Shown here piece after piece: positions 22,976 to 31,917 of a stretch of DNA of 37,381 bases (positions are counted from its first letter, which is position 1; the number at the start of each line of letters is the position of its first letter). A program made the position numbers and the translations under genes. The notes beneath the pieces were generated by a model. It did no database searches and had not been told where the DNA came from. It saw only the letters and a program-made list of their open reading frames with translations. The stretch lies in assembly GCA_028277825.1 (NCBI GenBank), contig JANQFN010000521.1, positions 1 through 37,381 on the forward strand, in the 5' to 3' direction. The DNA is from Desulfarculaceae bacterium (GTDB lineage Bacteria > Desulfobacterota > Desulfarculia > Desulfarculales > Desulfarculaceae).

Positions 22976-25900
22976 TGCCAAGGGATTTGCTGGCACAACA
23001 ACCCAGAGACCTCTTGGCTGACCAGCCGAGGGATTTGCTGGCGGGCATGATGCCCGGATACGGCGCCGCCGCCGAGGGTGCACCTGTGCCTGGCGGGGAT
23101 TACGAGGCCGGCTTACAGGGCATTATGCAAACACCCTATACCCAGCCCCTACCCGAAGCCGTAGGGGCGATTGACGAGCTTGTTAGCCCCACCATTCAAG
23201 GGACATTACCGGGAAGCGGCTTAGTTGCCCCCGGCAATATCGACCTAAATAACCGGCCCAAAATCTACAACCCAGACGGGACGATCAGCACCGAGCTTTC
23301 CTTTAGCTTCAACGATGGACAGAATGAAGTTCTAATCCCCAGCATCGTCAACGGCCGGGTGCTTTCCCAGGAACAGGCCATACAACACTATTTCAACACC
23401 GGGGACCACCTAGGCAAGTTTGACTCTATTGAGGCCGCAAACGCCGCAGCCGAGCAAACCCACAACCGCAAGCAACCACAGCAAGACGAAACCACAATAG
23501 GCGGGGCCCTTATTGAAGGCATTAAAAACATCGCCAGGGGCCGCCTTGGAGCTATTCAGGGCGTTTTGGAGGCAGGTGGCCGGGATCAGTTTAGGACTGT
23601 GTACGAGCAGGCCGGTTGGGATCAGGCCACGCTGGACAAGATAGAGACGGAGGTAGACAAGGATGATCCTATTTTGCCAGCCGTCCGTAGGGCTGTTGAC
23701 TCCGAACTGCTAAAGCCCGATGAAGCGCAAGCCGGGTCCGATAGCTTGTTACATCAAGTAGTCCAGGCCGCGCCCGACTACGCCGCCATGATCGCCTCTG
23801 CCTTGGTGCATCCTGGCTTTGCGGCCGCAACTATCTCAAGCCAGTTGCTTGGTAGCTCATACCTAGAAAACCTTGAAAGCAGCGGAGATAGGGAGGCGTC
23901 CTTTACCGGGGCCCTGATTTCCACCGCCGGCCAGTTGCCCCTTGAGGCTATCGGTATAGGAAAGGTTACCAAACTGTTTACCAAGTCGCTTAATGGTCTT
24001 GCCAAAAGAGCCTTAGCGTCTGGCGAGGTTTCTTTGGTTGAGGGAGTTACGGAGGCTTTGCAGCGCTTGCCCGAAGTGGCGGGCAGCCTGTATGCCCAAA
24101 ACCCCAATGCTACTTTAGAGGAATTTGCACAGAAATTTGCCGACAGGATGCCCCATACCTTGCGGGAAGCTTGGCAGGCCGGCCAGGTGGGCGCAATTCT
24201 TGGCTTGGTGGGCGGTGGTGTTGTAGCCTCAACCCGCCCTTTGGGCGCATCCCCAAAAGAGCTTGGACTTTCCCAGTCACCCCAGCCGGCGGCAGAGGCC
24301 CCTGTGGCCGAACCGCCGGCAGCGCTCCAGCCACAATCACCCCCCATCCCCGGCGAGGCCCCCGCCCCTGGGCCGGAAGCAACCGCCACCGCCCTTTCGC
24401 CCGAGGCGGGAGTCTCGCCGGGCCTTCCTAGCGTTACTGCGCCGCAAAAGAAAGTAGCCCCTCCTGTGGTCAAAGCTGTGTCTCCCGAAGAATTCGCCAG
24501 GCTATCCATTGAACAGGGTGACATGATTAGGACGCCGGGACTGGCCTTGGCCGGAAAGGTGGTCGGCGAAGGCACGATTGGTAAAGGCATACCGGCCTGG
24601 AGGGTGGACGCGGGACCGCAGAAGGGCGAAACCCTGATTCCCAAAGACCAGGCCGAACTTTGGCAAAAGCCGGGATTTGAGGCCGTACAGGGGGTGAGTT
24701 CTCTTGAAGAGGCGGAGGCGCGGCTGGACCAAAGGGTAGATGAGAACATAGGCGAGGTGGTGCCTCCGGTGGGCCTATCGGTAAAACAGGTGGTCGCGCC
24801 GGTGGCGCCGGAAAGAGCCTCCACCTATCAATTCAAAGACCCAGAGACCGAGGAACGCTTTCAGGCCGCCAGGGGCGTGAAACGGGAAAGCCTGGCGGCC
24901 AAGACCAAGGCCGTCCTCACCTCCATCAAGAACAAGGCCACCAGGGAGTTTGAGCACCTGCCCCGGGGGGCCGAATTCGCCCCCATGAGAAGCGACCTTT
25001 TACGCATGGGCAAGGCCAGGGGCGTTGCCGAGGGTACGGCCACCAAATACATTCAGGGCATCACCACCGGCCTGAACAGCGCCTCATTCGAGATATTCCG
25101 CCGCAAGGTAATTTTGGATGATATGGCGGCTGAACTGGAGTCCAACCCGGATACTGATTTGGCCTTTGGGTTTACCCCCGAGACCCTGGGCGACGAGCTG
25201 GCCTCATTGAACGCACAGGTGGCGGCCATGCCGGAGGTGGCGCGTGCCCTGGAGGACCGCAAGGCGCTCTGGAGCGCACTGCCCGAAACATATATAGCAG
25301 CCATGAAGGACATTGGGTTCAATGTCGACAACCTCACCAAAAAGGATTATTTCAGGCGCCAGATATTGGCTTGGCAACAGGTGGACCGGATTGTCCAGGG
25401 GGCGGGCAGTAGGGCCAGAACCCCCGCCGGGCGCAGCCACTTGAAGAAGCGCACCGGCAAGGGCGGGCAGGACTACAACACCGATTACCTCCAAGCTGAA
25501 CACCAAGTTGTCTCTCAAATGCTGCACGACATGGAGGTGGCACGGCTGCTGAAGAACACCCGGGAAAACTACGACATCTCCGACACTTTGAAAAGGGAGG
25601 CCAAGGGAGAAGGGCTGGAAGATTGGCGGGGGTTGATTCCCGAGGGATATGTGGAGTGGCAGCCCAGGGAGGGGCACGCCTTTTATTTGGCCGACTCCAT
25701 CCCGGCCAAACTGGCCGAAGAAGTGGCCACCGGGCAGCTTGAGACCATCCTGGGCAAAAGCCTGGCGGGACAATTGCGTAAGGTCCTGGCCATGGGCCCC
25801 CGGCGCACCGCCTATGTGATTTCCCAGGAGGTGGCCGACACTCTGAATAACATCTCACAGTCCAAGTCGCATAACTTCATGGGTGAAGCCAGCCGAAAGC

Positions 25901-27510
25901 TGCTGAGAAGCTGGAAGCGATGGACTTTGATTTCCCCCCGCCGGTACTTCAAGTACAACCTGCGCAACTTGACCGGCGACGCGGAGGCGATGTTCGTGGG
26001 CAACCCTCGCGCCTTTTTGAAGGTGCCCCAGGCCACCGGTGAGTTGTTTGATGTGTATTACGGCAAAAAGGCGCTCACTCCAGAGATGAAGGAGTGGTTC
26101 TCCCGGGGCGGCACTTTGGGTAATTTGCAGGTTCAGGAGATGGGCGCAATCAGCGGTTTGTCCACTTTTAAAAAGCTGATGGACAAAAAGGACGCGGGCA
26201 AGAAAAACCTCAATGTCTGGAAAAAGTACTGGGAGCTGGCCCGGATCAGTACCGACATGCGCGAGGGCATTCTGAGGTACGCCGCCTATTTAGACTATTT
26301 GGGCCAGATGAAAAAAAGTCCGGACGGGCGGCCCAAGAATTTTGGCGCCTCCCGGCCAGAAGAGGTGATGGCCCTTAAGGATATCCACGACCGGGCCTAC
26401 TGGCTGTCCAACGAACTGCTGGGGGCCTATGACCGGGTGTCTGTGGCGGGCCAGGGCATGAGGGAGCACCTGTATCCCTTCTGGTCATGGAAAGAGGTGA
26501 ACTTCAAGCGGTATGTGGGGCTGTTCAAAAACGCCACTGAGGACCGCAAGCTAGCCGGGGCGGTGGGGCGCAAAGTTTTGGGCAAGGCCGCCAACCCCAT
26601 AACCTACATTCGCGTTGGGCGCTTTGTCATCATGGCCTCGGCCTTCTGGGGCGGGCTTCAAGCTTACAACCATCTTTTCTGGCCGGAAGAGGAAAAAGAG
26701 TTGCCGGCGGAGGTGCGCAACCGGACCCACATCGTTTTGGGCCGGGACTCCGACGGCAAGGTGATGTATTTCTCCCGGCTGGGCACCCTGGGCGATTTTC
26801 TGGAGTGGTTCGGGCTGGACGCTGCCCCGCAACATTTCCAGGCCTGGGCCAACGGCGTGGCCAGCGTGGCGGATATCGCTAAGCATATAGCAGAAGCGCC
26901 GCTAAAGATGCTGATCCAGGGCGCCACCCCGTTTTTCAAAACCCCAGCCGAGGTGATCACCCGCAGAAACCTTTTCCCGGACCCACTAAACCCGGGAACC
27001 ATCAGGGACCGTGGCCTGCATATTGCCCGTTCGCTGGGTTTGGAGAACGAGTACAAGGCCCTGATGGGAGTGCCCGGCGAACCCTATGCCGAAACCTTAC
27101 CCAAGGCCTTCATCTATAAGTCCGACCCGTTTGAGGCTGGCTACCGGGACATCCTGAGCGCCAAGCGAGAGTTTTTGGAAAAGGAGGGCAAGGGGTCCGA
27201 GGGCTTCTGGATCACTCCCAGGGGCAACGCCCTTTATTACCTTAAGCTGGCCTGGCGCTACGGACAGAAAAAAGAGGCAGCCAAGTATTACCAGGAATAC
27301 CGGGCCCTGGGCGGAACGGATAAGGGCATGAGGCGGTCCCTGGAAACCATGAACCCGCTGTACGGCCTTGATCCGGTGGAGACCGTCAAGTTCCTGGACG
27401 GCCTGGACGACAGCCAAAAAAACGCCCTAGTCAGGGCCATAGCGTTTTACAACTACACGCTGCTTGGGGGCCAGAAGGTGCCCAAAAAGAAAGCTTTTAA
27501 GGGGGAATAA
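22975..27510 (+). CDS. giant internal virion protein, 1511 aa
   Basis: This is the largest gene in the window. The N-terminus has three tandem copies of PRDLLAxQ (residues 2-24). Residues about 92-165 carry a domain I know from other large phage virion proteins: NRPKIYNPDGTISTELSFSF, NEVLIPSIVNGRVLS, then YFNTGDHLGKFDS. A hydrophobic helix lies near 402-420, followed by a Pro/Ala-rich linker to about 505. The long C-terminal half is helical, with LYPFWSWKEVNFKRYVGLFK and a hydrophobic MASAFWGGLQAYNHLFW segment near 1220. Size and position match T7 gp16-like proteins that are ejected and span the envelope. I see no lytic transglycosylase motif. Confidence 0.75.
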   Translation: MPRDLLAQQPRDLLADQPRDLLAGMMPGYGAAAEGAPVPGGDYEAGLQGIMQTPYTQPLPEAVGAIDELVSPTIQGTLPGSGLVAPGNIDLNNRPKIYNPDGTISTELSFSFNDGQNEVLIPSIVNGRVLSQEQAIQHYFNTGDHLGKFDSIEAANAAAEQTHNRKQPQQDETTIGGALIEGIKNIARGRLGAIQGVLEAGGRDQFRTVYEQAGWDQATLDKIETEVDKDDPILPAVRRAVDSELLKPDEAQAGSDSLLHQVVQAAPDYAAMIASALVHPGFAAATISSQLLGSSYLENLESSGDREASFTGALISTAGQLPLEAIGIGKVTKLFTKSLNGLAKRALASGEVSLVEGVTEALQRLPEVAGSLYAQNPNATLEEFAQKFADRMPHTLREAWQAGQVGAILGLVGGGVVASTRPLGASPKELGLSQSPQPAAEAPVAEPPAALQPQSPPIPGEAPAPGPEATATALSPEAGVSPGLPSVTAPQKKVAPPVVKAVSPEEFARLSIEQGDMIRTPGLALAGKVVGEGTIGKGIPAWRVDAGPQKGETLIPKDQAELWQKPGFEAVQGVSSLEEAEARLDQRVDENIGEVVPPVGLSVKQVVAPVAPERASTYQFKDPETEERFQAARGVKRESLAAKTKAVLTSIKNKATREFEHLPRGAEFAPMRSDLLRMGKARGVAEGTATKYIQGITTGLNSASFEIFRRKVILDDMAAELESNPDTDLAFGFTPETLGDELASLNAQVAAMPEVARALEDRKALWSALPETYIAAMKDIGFNVDNLTKKDYFRRQILAWQQVDRIVQGAGSRARTPAGRSHLKKRTGKGGQDYNTDYLQAEHQVVSQMLHDMEVARLLKNTRENYDISDTLKREAKGEGLEDWRGLIPEGYVEWQPREGHAFYLADSIPAKLAEEVATGQLETILGKSLAGQLRKVLAMGPRRTAYVISQEVADTLNNISQSKSHNFMGEASRKLLRSWKRWTLISPRRYFKYNLRNLTGDAEAMFVGNPRAFLKVPQATGELFDVYYGKKALTPEMKEWFSRGGTLGNLQVQEMGAISGLSTFKKLMDKKDAGKKNLNVWKKYWELARISTDMREGILRYAAYLDYLGQMKKSPDGRPKNFGASRPEEVMALKDIHDRAYWLSNELLGAYDRVSVAGQGMREHLYPFWSWKEVNFKRYVGLFKNATEDRKLAGAVGRKVLGKAANPITYIRVGRFVIMASAFWGGLQAYNHLFWPEEEKELPAEVRNRTHIVLGRDSDGKVMYFSRLGTLGDFLEWFGLDAAPQHFQAWANGVASVADIAKHIAEAPLKMLIQGATPFFKTPAEVITRRNLFPDPLNPGTIRDRGLHIARSLGLENEYKALMGVPGEPYAETLPKAFIYKSDPFEAGYRDILSAKREFLEKEGKGSEGFWITPRGNALYYLKLAWRYGQKKEAAKYYQEYRALGGTDKGMRRSLETMNPLYGLDPVETVKFLDGLDDSQKNALVRAIAFYNYTLLGGQKVPKKKAFKGE

Positions 27511-27513
27511 ACG

Positions 27514-29538
27514 ATGGCAGACACGGAGGTAGTTGGCCTTGACAATATGCCAATCTGGGTGTTTGGCCCCGCAGATGAAATTGGCATTGATACTAAGGTT
27601 ATAGGCAGAACTAACGAGGAGACTGGGCTTGGTACTATTGTTACTGGTCTCCGGGAAACATACCGCCCCCCAGCCACCAACGCCCGCGCCACGGCCAGGA
27701 GCTACATAGACGGCGGGGTGCTGAAGTACGCGGCGGCGAATCAGTCTTGCTTTGAGGACGGCCTGCTGTCCATCAGCCCAGCGGTGAGCAACCTGCTGGA
27801 GCAAACCGAGTCGTTTGACAACGCCTACTGGAACAACCTGGGCAGCCGGCTCAACATCACTGCTGATGCCGGGACCGCCCCGGATGGCTCGAACACAGCG
27901 GATTTGATAACCGCGACCGAATCCGGGAACAACTACTACGGGATCACCAAGGGTGGAATTACCGTAGTCAACGGCACCACCTACACCCATTCACGGTTTG
28001 TCAAACATGTAGACCAGCGATGGGTTTACATGGACGTGGACGGCGGGGCCACCTCCGCCTGGTTTGACCTGCTGAATGAGACAGTAGGCACGGAATCGCC
28101 TGGTGTCACCGGGCGCATTGAGAACATAGGCAATGGCTGGCTTCGGTTGTCCATTACCTATACCGCCACGGATACCAGCTTTGGGGAGGTGGCCCTTTGG
28201 TTCTGCGATACAGACAATGGTGCGCAGTTCAGTGGCGGCACCACCAGCATCTATATGTGGGGCGCCCAGCTAACCGCCTCCAGCGTGCCGCTGCCCTATG
28301 CCCCAAACGACGCGAACAACGCCAACGACATGGGTGGGTCCAGCAGCGCCGACGCCATATCCTTCACCCTGCCGCAAGACGTTAAAGACCTGCTCTCCAC
28401 TGAGCAACCCCCACCCACCAGCGCCTACGACGAAACCAGCGGGGCCTTGGTGCTGTCCACGGTGGACGGCACGGCCTTTGCCATGCCCAATGACGGCTCC
28501 GGGGCAGACATCTCCCCCTACGCGGGCACCCACGTAATCAAGCTGGTGGACTCGGCGGGCAAGGTGGCCTGGGGGTATCTGGGCGCAGCCGGGACCGGGG
28601 AAACGCTGGGGAGTGAGTTGCTGGACAATCCCGACTTTGATTTAGGCGATCAGGATTGGGACGTATCTGACCCCACCTGGAGCATTGCCGATCAGGGTGG
28701 TGGTGACTACGAGGGCGTGGCCACGGCTGTCCCCATTGATTATATGCTCTACCAGACGGCCACCGGCCTAACCGCAAACATACTGATGAAGGTCACAGCC
28801 GAGTGTACCAATTACACTTCTGGTGGGGCCTACGTTCGCGCCCACGATGGAACCAACCAACAGCTGGGCACCCTGCTGGACGGCGTGAAATCCGGTGTCC
28901 TTTACTACACCAGCCGGAACACCGCTTGGACCGTGGCCGCTGCCAGGGCCAGCGCCAATGGAACGACCCTGCGGGTTGATGGCTTTTCTGCCAAGCAAGT
29001 CACCGCCCCGCCCGCAACCGGGACCTGGATAGTCGACACCCCCGGCGGCGCGACAAAAAACTTCGCCTATATCGAATCGGGCTTTGACCCCAACGACATC
29101 AGCACCTACGACCTGTACCCCATCGGCCAGTGGCGCTCAGAGGGGACGTTGGTGGTGGAGTGGGTGCCGGGGTTTGGTGAGGGCGACGTGGCCTCGGGCA
29201 ATCACGGCATTATCTCTATTACCGACAGCGATGACAGCCTGCTCTTGTTTGACGCCGGCGTAGGGATTTGGTCCTACGATGGGACTAATTATCGCTCAGT
29301 GGATCCCGCCGTCATAGCTAGCACCCCCTACAACCTGGCCGTCCGTTGGAACTCCGCAACCAATCAAATGCAGGTGGGCTACGACTCAACTTGGGGCACG
29401 GCGGCCTCTTACGACGGCGCGTTCACCCTCGGCTCCAACCTCAACTTCGGCTACTCCCCGGCCTACCCCTTCAAGCTGGGCCGGGTGCTGTTCTACGACA
29501 AGTGGATGCCGGGGAATCCGGAGGAGATGTTGCCGTGA
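27514..29538 (+). CDS. modular adhesin / receptor-binding protein, 674 aa
   Basis: The short N-terminus is unlike the fibre at 15610. Then comes a module starting NLLEQTESFDNAYWNNLG with APDGSNTADLITATESGNNY (about residues 88-270). This is the common 'NLL..SE.F....W...aPDG..tA' phage carbohydrate-binding-like fold. A second module begins ELLDNPDFDLGDQDWDVSD (about 368), and a lectin-like C-terminal part contains GTLVVEWVPGFGEGD and YNLAVRWNSATNQMQVGYDS. Stacked sugar-binding folds suggest host recognition. It stands between the virion genes and the lysis block. Confidence 0.72.
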   Translation: MADTEVVGLDNMPIWVFGPADEIGIDTKVIGRTNEETGLGTIVTGLRETYRPPATNARATARSYIDGGVLKYAAANQSCFEDGLLSISPAVSNLLEQTESFDNAYWNNLGSRLNITADAGTAPDGSNTADLITATESGNNYYGITKGGITVVNGTTYTHSRFVKHVDQRWVYMDVDGGATSAWFDLLNETVGTESPGVTGRIENIGNGWLRLSITYTATDTSFGEVALWFCDTDNGAQFSGGTTSIYMWGAQLTASSVPLPYAPNDANNANDMGGSSSADAISFTLPQDVKDLLSTEQPPPTSAYDETSGALVLSTVDGTAFAMPNDGSGADISPYAGTHVIKLVDSAGKVAWGYLGAAGTGETLGSELLDNPDFDLGDQDWDVSDPTWSIADQGGGDYEGVATAVPIDYMLYQTATGLTANILMKVTAECTNYTSGGAYVRAHDGTNQQLGTLLDGVKSGVLYYTSRNTAWTVAAARASANGTTLRVDGFSAKQVTAPPATGTWIVDTPGGATKNFAYIESGFDPNDISTYDLYPIGQWRSEGTLVVEWVPGFGEGDVASGNHGIISITDSDDSLLLFDAGVGIWSYDGTNYRSVDPAVIASTPYNLAVRWNSATNQMQVGYDSTWGTAASYDGAFTLGSNLNFGYSPAYPFKLGRVLFYDKWMPGNPEEMLP

Positions 29539-29580
29539 TAGTCACCGCAAAAAGCCAGGGCCCTGCTAGGAGTATGCATC

Positions 29581-29799
29581 ATGCCTGAGTTGAACCATAC
29601 CGCCACGTGGCGCTGGCTAATCGGCGTGCTGGTGGGTTTGCTAAGCACGGGTGCGGTGATCATGACCACCTGGCAGTTTAACCAGGACACGGCCATAGCC
29701 AACGCGGTGGAAAAAGAGGACTACCGCGACGACAAGCAGCACATTTTTGATCTACTCAAGGAGATCCGCGACGACGTAAAGGAGTTGAGGAAAAAATGA
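29581..29799 (+). CDS. small membrane protein with coiled coil, lysis block
   Basis: The 72-residue product has a short N-terminus, one membrane segment (LIGVLVGLLSTGAVIMTTW, about residues 13-31) and a charged helical tail (DDKQHIFDLLKEIRDDVKEL). This resembles XhlA-type or spanin-like phage membrane proteins. ATG 29581 is chosen because an earlier ATG at 29574 stops after four codons. AGGAG lies 8 bases upstream. The stop overlaps the endolysin ATG by four bases, so it likely aids lysis. Confidence 0.68.
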   Translation: MPELNHTATWRWLIGVLVGLLSTGAVIMTTWQFNQDTAIANAVEKEDYRDDKQHIFDLLKEIRDDVKELRKK

Positions 29800-30248
29800 A
29801 CTCCCGAACCGCCCTGTCACATAGGTACTTCCAGCCTTGGGAATGGGCATGTCGGGACCGGTGCGGCGGCGGCGTGAACGAAATGAATTACGACTTCACC
29901 CGCCGATTGGATTTGTCCCGGGGTTTGGGAGAGACCCTGTATCGGGTGCGTAGCGCCTACCGCTGTCTGGCCCACAACAAGGCAGTGCATGGGGTGTCTA
30001 ACAGCGCACACCTTTTGGGTGACGCCGCAGACATTGAAACCCTAAACGGCCGGGCCCGCTTCATGGTTGTGGCTCAGACCATCTTGGCCGAACTGGTCAT
30101 TCTCGGGTTTTTGGCTCCCGGCCAGGCCCGGTATTACGCAGAGGTACTGGAAGGGCAGGGGCAGATAAGAATCGGCATCCCGAACAAAGACTTTGTGCAC
30201 CTGGATATCCACCCCGACAAGCCGGCTCCGTGGCTTTTCACCTACTGA
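29796..30248 (+). CDS. endolysin, M15-family zinc peptidase
   Basis: This 150-residue enzyme should cleave peptidoglycan stem peptides at the end of infection. The M15A signature is present: SAYRCLAHNKAVHGVSNSAH, then LLGDAADI. H72 and D79 act as zinc ligands, and VHLDIH supplies H135 with D137 nearby. There is no signal peptide, so release needs a holin, for which the neighbouring membrane proteins are candidates. The start overlaps the upstream membrane-protein gene (ATGA). Confidence 0.88.
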   Translation: MNSRTALSHRYFQPWEWACRDRCGGGVNEMNYDFTRRLDLSRGLGETLYRVRSAYRCLAHNKAVHGVSNSAHLLGDAADIETLNGRARFMVVAQTILAELVILGFLAPGQARYYAEVLEGQGQIRIGIPNKDFVHLDIHPDKPAPWLFTY

Positions 30249-30261
30249 GTTTTTATTCATG

Positions 30262-30285
30262 CCGTCCCCCAGCGTGGGGGTGCGG
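30262..30285 (+). terminator. short G/C hairpin after the endolysin
   Basis: CCCCC (30266-30270), loop AGCGT, GGGGG (30276-30280), with additional outer pairing CCG/CGG across small bulges. There is no T run after it. It may be an mRNA structure separating the endolysin from the next gene. Confidence 0.35.
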
Positions 30286-30308
30286 ACATACAACAAAGGA
30301 GGAAAGAG

Positions 30309-30476
30309 ATGAATTGGTTGTCAGGCAAGAAGACCTATTTTGTGGCTGCCGCTGGCATCGCCGCCGCCCTGGCGGGCCTCGCGGGTGGCGAGCTGTCCGT
30401 GGCCGAAGCCGTAACCGCCATTCTGGGGTCGCTGGGGCTTGGCACCCTGCGCGCCGGCGTGGCCAAGGGAGGCTAG
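30309..30476 (+). CDS. holin-like small hydrophobic protein, 55 aa
   Basis: A short gene read directly from the sequence: AAAGGAGGAAAGAG precedes ATG 30309, with stop TAG at 30474-30476. The peptide begins MNWLSGKKTYFVAAAGIAAA and continues LAGLAGGELSVAEAVTAILG, ending LGTLRAGVAKGG. It thus has two hydrophobic stretches divided by an acidic turn. The GKKTY start and the LGTLRAGVAK end are familiar from small phage membrane proteins annotated as putative holins. Position beside the endolysin supports this. Activity is inference. Confidence 0.7.
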   Translation: MNWLSGKKTYFVAAAGIAAALAGLAGGELSVAEAVTAILGSLGLGTLRAGVAKGG

Positions 30477-30516
30477 CTGCAAGGGCGGCATAGGCCAGCA
30501 TAAAGGGAGGTGCCTT

Positions 30517-31209
30517 ATGAAGCGCCTGTTAAGTCTGCTACTGATAATTAGCCTGGCCCTGGCCTTTGGGTGCGCGGGCAACAAAAAGATCATCGAGAAG
30601 ATCGACCCCGAAACCGGGAAGGTCATTGAGCGGACCACCCTTGATGAATCAGACGCGGTGCGCAAGTCGGCTGACCAGATTAAGCACTCCAAACTCCAGT
30701 CCGAGCACAGCATCCTGGATATAAAGGCCGCGGTCAACACCACCGTGCGTTATGTCTACAAAACTGACGAGAAAGACAACCCCGTTATTGACGAGCGGAC
30801 CGGTGAGCCCATAGTTCTTGAAAAGATAGTTACAACCTCAACCTCGCCCATGGAATTCAAGAACGTGGCTTATATTCGGGCCCGGGTGCCCATGCACCCC
30901 TGGCAGCAGGTCATTGGCGATTGGGCAAGAATCGTCAAAATGGTCACTGGCACCTTGGAAAAGGCCCTGCCGTGGGGATTCAGCTATGGCATGGTCCGCG
31001 CCTTGGCTGACGTGCGCGGCGACAACATTAATATCGCGGGGGCCAATGAGCGCGGCGTGATCAACATCAAGGGCAATCAAGCTGTGAGTCAACCCTCTGT
31101 CTCGGGCGGCGGGGAAGGCAGCGGCAACAGCGCTAGCGGTTCCACCGCAACTGTGACTACCAGTACCAGTGAGACCAAAGGCGATACAAACCAGGGACTT
31201 TTTAGGTAG
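30517..31209 (+). CDS. lipoprotein of the lysis region, 230 aa
   Basis: ATG 30517 follows AAGGGAGGTG. The signal MKRLLSLLLIISLALAFGC places the lipidated Cys at residue 19; the -2 Phe makes the lipobox slightly unusual. The mature part has charged helices (KIDPETGKVIERTTLDESDA) and a central domain with RARVPMHPWQQVIGDW. The C-terminus is Ser/Thr/Gly-rich low complexity. It could be an outer-membrane spanin partner or a superinfection-exclusion lipoprotein. It is longer than usual o-spanins, so neither is certain. Confidence 0.68.
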   Translation: MKRLLSLLLIISLALAFGCAGNKKIIEKIDPETGKVIERTTLDESDAVRKSADQIKHSKLQSEHSILDIKAAVNTTVRYVYKTDEKDNPVIDERTGEPIVLEKIVTTSTSPMEFKNVAYIRARVPMHPWQQVIGDWARIVKMVTGTLEKALPWGFSYGMVRALADVRGDNINIAGANERGVINIKGNQAVSQPSVSGGGEGSGNSASGSTATVTTSTSETKGDTNQGLFR

Positions 31210-31215
31210 TGCACC

Positions 31216-31779
31216 ATGGACTACACCCCTCAATATGCCGACGTGGGCAACACCCACGGCATAGACGCCGTGAGGTTTTTTCAGCGCTTCCCTGGCGAGT
31301 CCCCCAGCCTGGCGGGCCATACCTTTGGCATCTCCCGGCCGGGGACCGTCATGGAGGCCCTGTCCACGGTGAGGGAAAAGCCTTGGCTTGAATATGACAC
31401 CCCCTGCATCATCCACCGCTGCAACAAGTTCACCCCCAGCGAACTCAAGGCCGTGGCTGATTTTGCCCGGGACAAATTTTTGGGCGATGCATACGGGGTG
31501 TTAAAAATCCCCACCCAGCTTGCCGACTGGATCTTGGCTTGGGGGGCTTATTACGCCTATGGCCGCACAGGTGAATTGAGGCTGGCCCGCAAGCTGCAGT
31601 TCCTAAGGTACAGCCTTCCCAACTGCCACCTTGTTTGGGCCATCAGTTTTGAAGATGTGCTTGGGTATCGGTTTGGGTGCCCCGCCCTGGAGACCAATCC
31701 CGACCAGATTTTAGACCATCAGCAGGCCAGCGATGATTGGGATTGCGTGTATCAGTCTCCAGGGTGGGCCGCGGTCTAA
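31216..31779 (+). CDS. permuted papain-like (NlpC/P60-type) hydrolase, 187 aa
   Basis: The order His-first, Cys-last typical of YiiX-like permuted papain enzymes is seen: LAGHTFGISRPGTVMEAL (H35, E47), CIIHRC, a GDAYGVLKIPTQLADW middle, and NCHLVWAISFEDVLGYRFG with candidate nucleophile C137. The C-terminal NPDQILDHQQASDDWDCVY matches the usual end. Such folds cleave amide bonds in peptidoglycan or lipids. No signal peptide and only a weak ribosome site are seen. It is the last gene of the late operon, so it might be a second lysis enzyme. Confidence 0.68.
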   Translation: MDYTPQYADVGNTHGIDAVRFFQRFPGESPSLAGHTFGISRPGTVMEALSTVREKPWLEYDTPCIIHRCNKFTPSELKAVADFARDKFLGDAYGVLKIPTQLADWILAWGAYYAYGRTGELRLARKLQFLRYSLPNCHLVWAISFEDVLGYRFGCPALETNPDQILDHQQASDDWDCVYQSPGWAAV

Positions 31780-31800
31780 TTACATCTAGCCCCCATGAGA

Positions 31801-31834
31801 CGCCCGGGCCTCATCTGGTGTAAAGCCCCGGGCG
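31801..31834. terminator. hairpin between converging operons
   Basis: CGCCCGGG (31801-31808) and CCCGGGCG (31827-31834) form an 8-bp stem, with a few further inner pairs around an 18-base loop. It lies 22 bases after the last late-gene stop. There is no strong T run downstream, so it is only a candidate terminator. Confidence 0.5.
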
Positions 31835-31847
31835 CCCTCCTCCAAAA

Positions 31848-31908
31848 GGGGCCGGGAGCCGCGTTGTTGTTTTCCCTCTCTTTCCACAGCGATGCAGCCC
31901 CCGGCCCC
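31848..31908. terminator. second long-range hairpin in the convergent gap
   Basis: GGGGCCGGG (31848-31856) and CCCGGCCCC (31900-31908) are perfect 9-bp complements separated by 43 bases that include a T-rich stretch. It is placed just downstream of the minus-strand gene ending at 31918. It may stop converging transcripts. Confidence 0.4.
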
Positions 31909-31917
31909 GTCCTGCCT

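Noticed and set aside
21827-23083. Minus-strand open frame of 418 codons
   Set aside because: Antisense to two virion protein genes whose starts and stops interlock; no domain and biased composition.
19592-27510. Tape measure protein of a long-tailed phage
   Set aside because: No tail tube, sheath or frameshifted chaperone genes nearby. The large proteins carry ejection-protein features and follow a gp4/gp10-type neck, so a short-tailed phage fits better.
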